A model generated the notes under the pieces. That model made no database searches, had not been told where the DNA came from, and worked only from the letters and a program-made list of their open reading frames with translations. From NCBI GenBank assembly GCA_028711405.1, contig JAQTSH010000106.1, forward strand, positions 1 through 5,946: a DNA stretch of 5,946 nucleotides. Reading direction: 5' to 3'. Positions 5,851 through 5,946 of the stretch are shown here, piece after piece. The translations under genes and the position numbers were made by a program. Numbering within the stretch: position 1 is the first letter of the stretch; the number at the start of each line of letters is the position of its first letter. The stretch is from Methanoregula sp. Lineage in GTDB: Archaea; Halobacteriota; Methanomicrobia; Methanomicrobiales; Methanospirillaceae.

Positions 5851-5946
5851 TTCGGCACCGTCAGGGAATCGTCTTTTTTTCTTTATGATGTAAAAGATGA
5901 GCCCCCACGCGTATCCACCGTCCACCAGCCCGTCACGGATCGTGAT
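5824..5946 (-). CDS. Possible C-terminal end of a convergent gene (partial, unrecognised)
   Basis: The minus strand from 5946 is open for 40 codons to a TGA at 5826-5824, overlapping the end of comDE by 27 bp. The peptide contains DGLVDGGYAWGLIFYIIKKKRR, cut here to note a short hydrophobic GLIFYII stretch then basic residues, and its first 20 or so codons favour G/C at third positions like the genes in this window. The last codons run through the comDE terminator sequence and may be fortuitous. No family is recognised and the upstream part is missing, so this may not be a gene. If it is not, bases 5885-5946 hold nothing else I can identify. Confidence 0.3.
   Translation of the reverse strand: MTIRDGLVDGGYAWGLIFYIIKKKRRFPDGAESGVRSRQC
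5849..5884 (+). terminator. Oligo-T terminator after comDE
   Basis: The run TCTTTTTTTCTTT at 5872-5884 begins 21 nt after the comDE stop and fits an archaeal T-rich terminator. A small stem is possible just before it (GATTC at 5849-5853 with GAATC at 5866-5870, 12-nt loop), but archaeal termination needs mainly the T-run. Confidence 0.65.

Noticed and set aside
5421..5858. Minus-strand open frame of 145 codons at the right end
   Set aside because: Antisense shadow of the ComE half, including the ThDP motif region; composition is typical of a shadow frame.
1..5946. tRNA, rRNA, CRISPR array, insertion sequence or attachment site
   Set aside because: No cloverleaf, regularly spaced repeats, transposase or flanking direct repeats were seen.

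Overview
The window looks like part of a methanogenic archaeon chromosome, most likely a Methanomicrobiales-type genome of moderate GC. The main reason is a coenzyme M (CoM, 2-mercaptoethanesulfonate) biosynthesis pair: a cysteate synthase-like PLP enzyme followed by a fused sulfopyruvate decarboxylase (ComDE). This is the phosphoserine/sulfite route known from Methanosarcinales and Methanomicrobiales, not the phosphoenolpyruvate/sulfite ComABC route. Archaeal promoter elements (BRE/TATA), overlapping genes and an oligo-T terminator fit this. The lineage is inferred from gene content; no rRNA or other marker is present.

Layout: on the minus strand at the left are an XRE-type helix-turn-helix regulator (1209-721) and, 3 nt after its stop, a protein with the sequence character of NMT1/SsuA-type substrate-binding proteins (717 to beyond base 1) but with no signal peptide. 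An AT-rich divergent intergenic region (about 1210-1312) holds promoters for both directions and a clear 8-bp inverted repeat with centres 40 bp apart. On the plus strand a tight five-gene operon follows: a lone ABC-type ATPase (1313-2116), a HypB/G3E-like P-loop GTPase rich in Cys and His (2113-2820), an Fe-S domain protein (2824-3444), cysteate synthase (3453-4727) and comDE (4720-5850). Junctions are 4-bp overlap, 3-bp gap, 8-bp gap and 8-bp overlap, so co-transcription and translational coupling are likely. A T-rich terminator lies at 5872-5884. A weakly supported reading frame on the minus strand enters from the right edge.

How they work together: cysteate synthase turns O-phosphoserine plus sulfite into L-cysteate; a transaminase not encoded here converts cysteate to sulfopyruvate; ComDE decarboxylates that to sulfoacetaldehyde, the precursor of CoM. 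The three upstream proteins (ATPase, GTPase, Fe-S protein) have no assigned place in this pathway. Their operon position suggests a nucleotide-driven metal or redox module serving CoM biosynthesis, sulfite supply, or a CoM-dependent enzyme. The divergent regulator and its signal-less binding-protein neighbour could be the sensing arm. These functional links are inferences from gene order; this ATPase/GTPase/Fe-S module is the best candidate in the window for an undescribed system.
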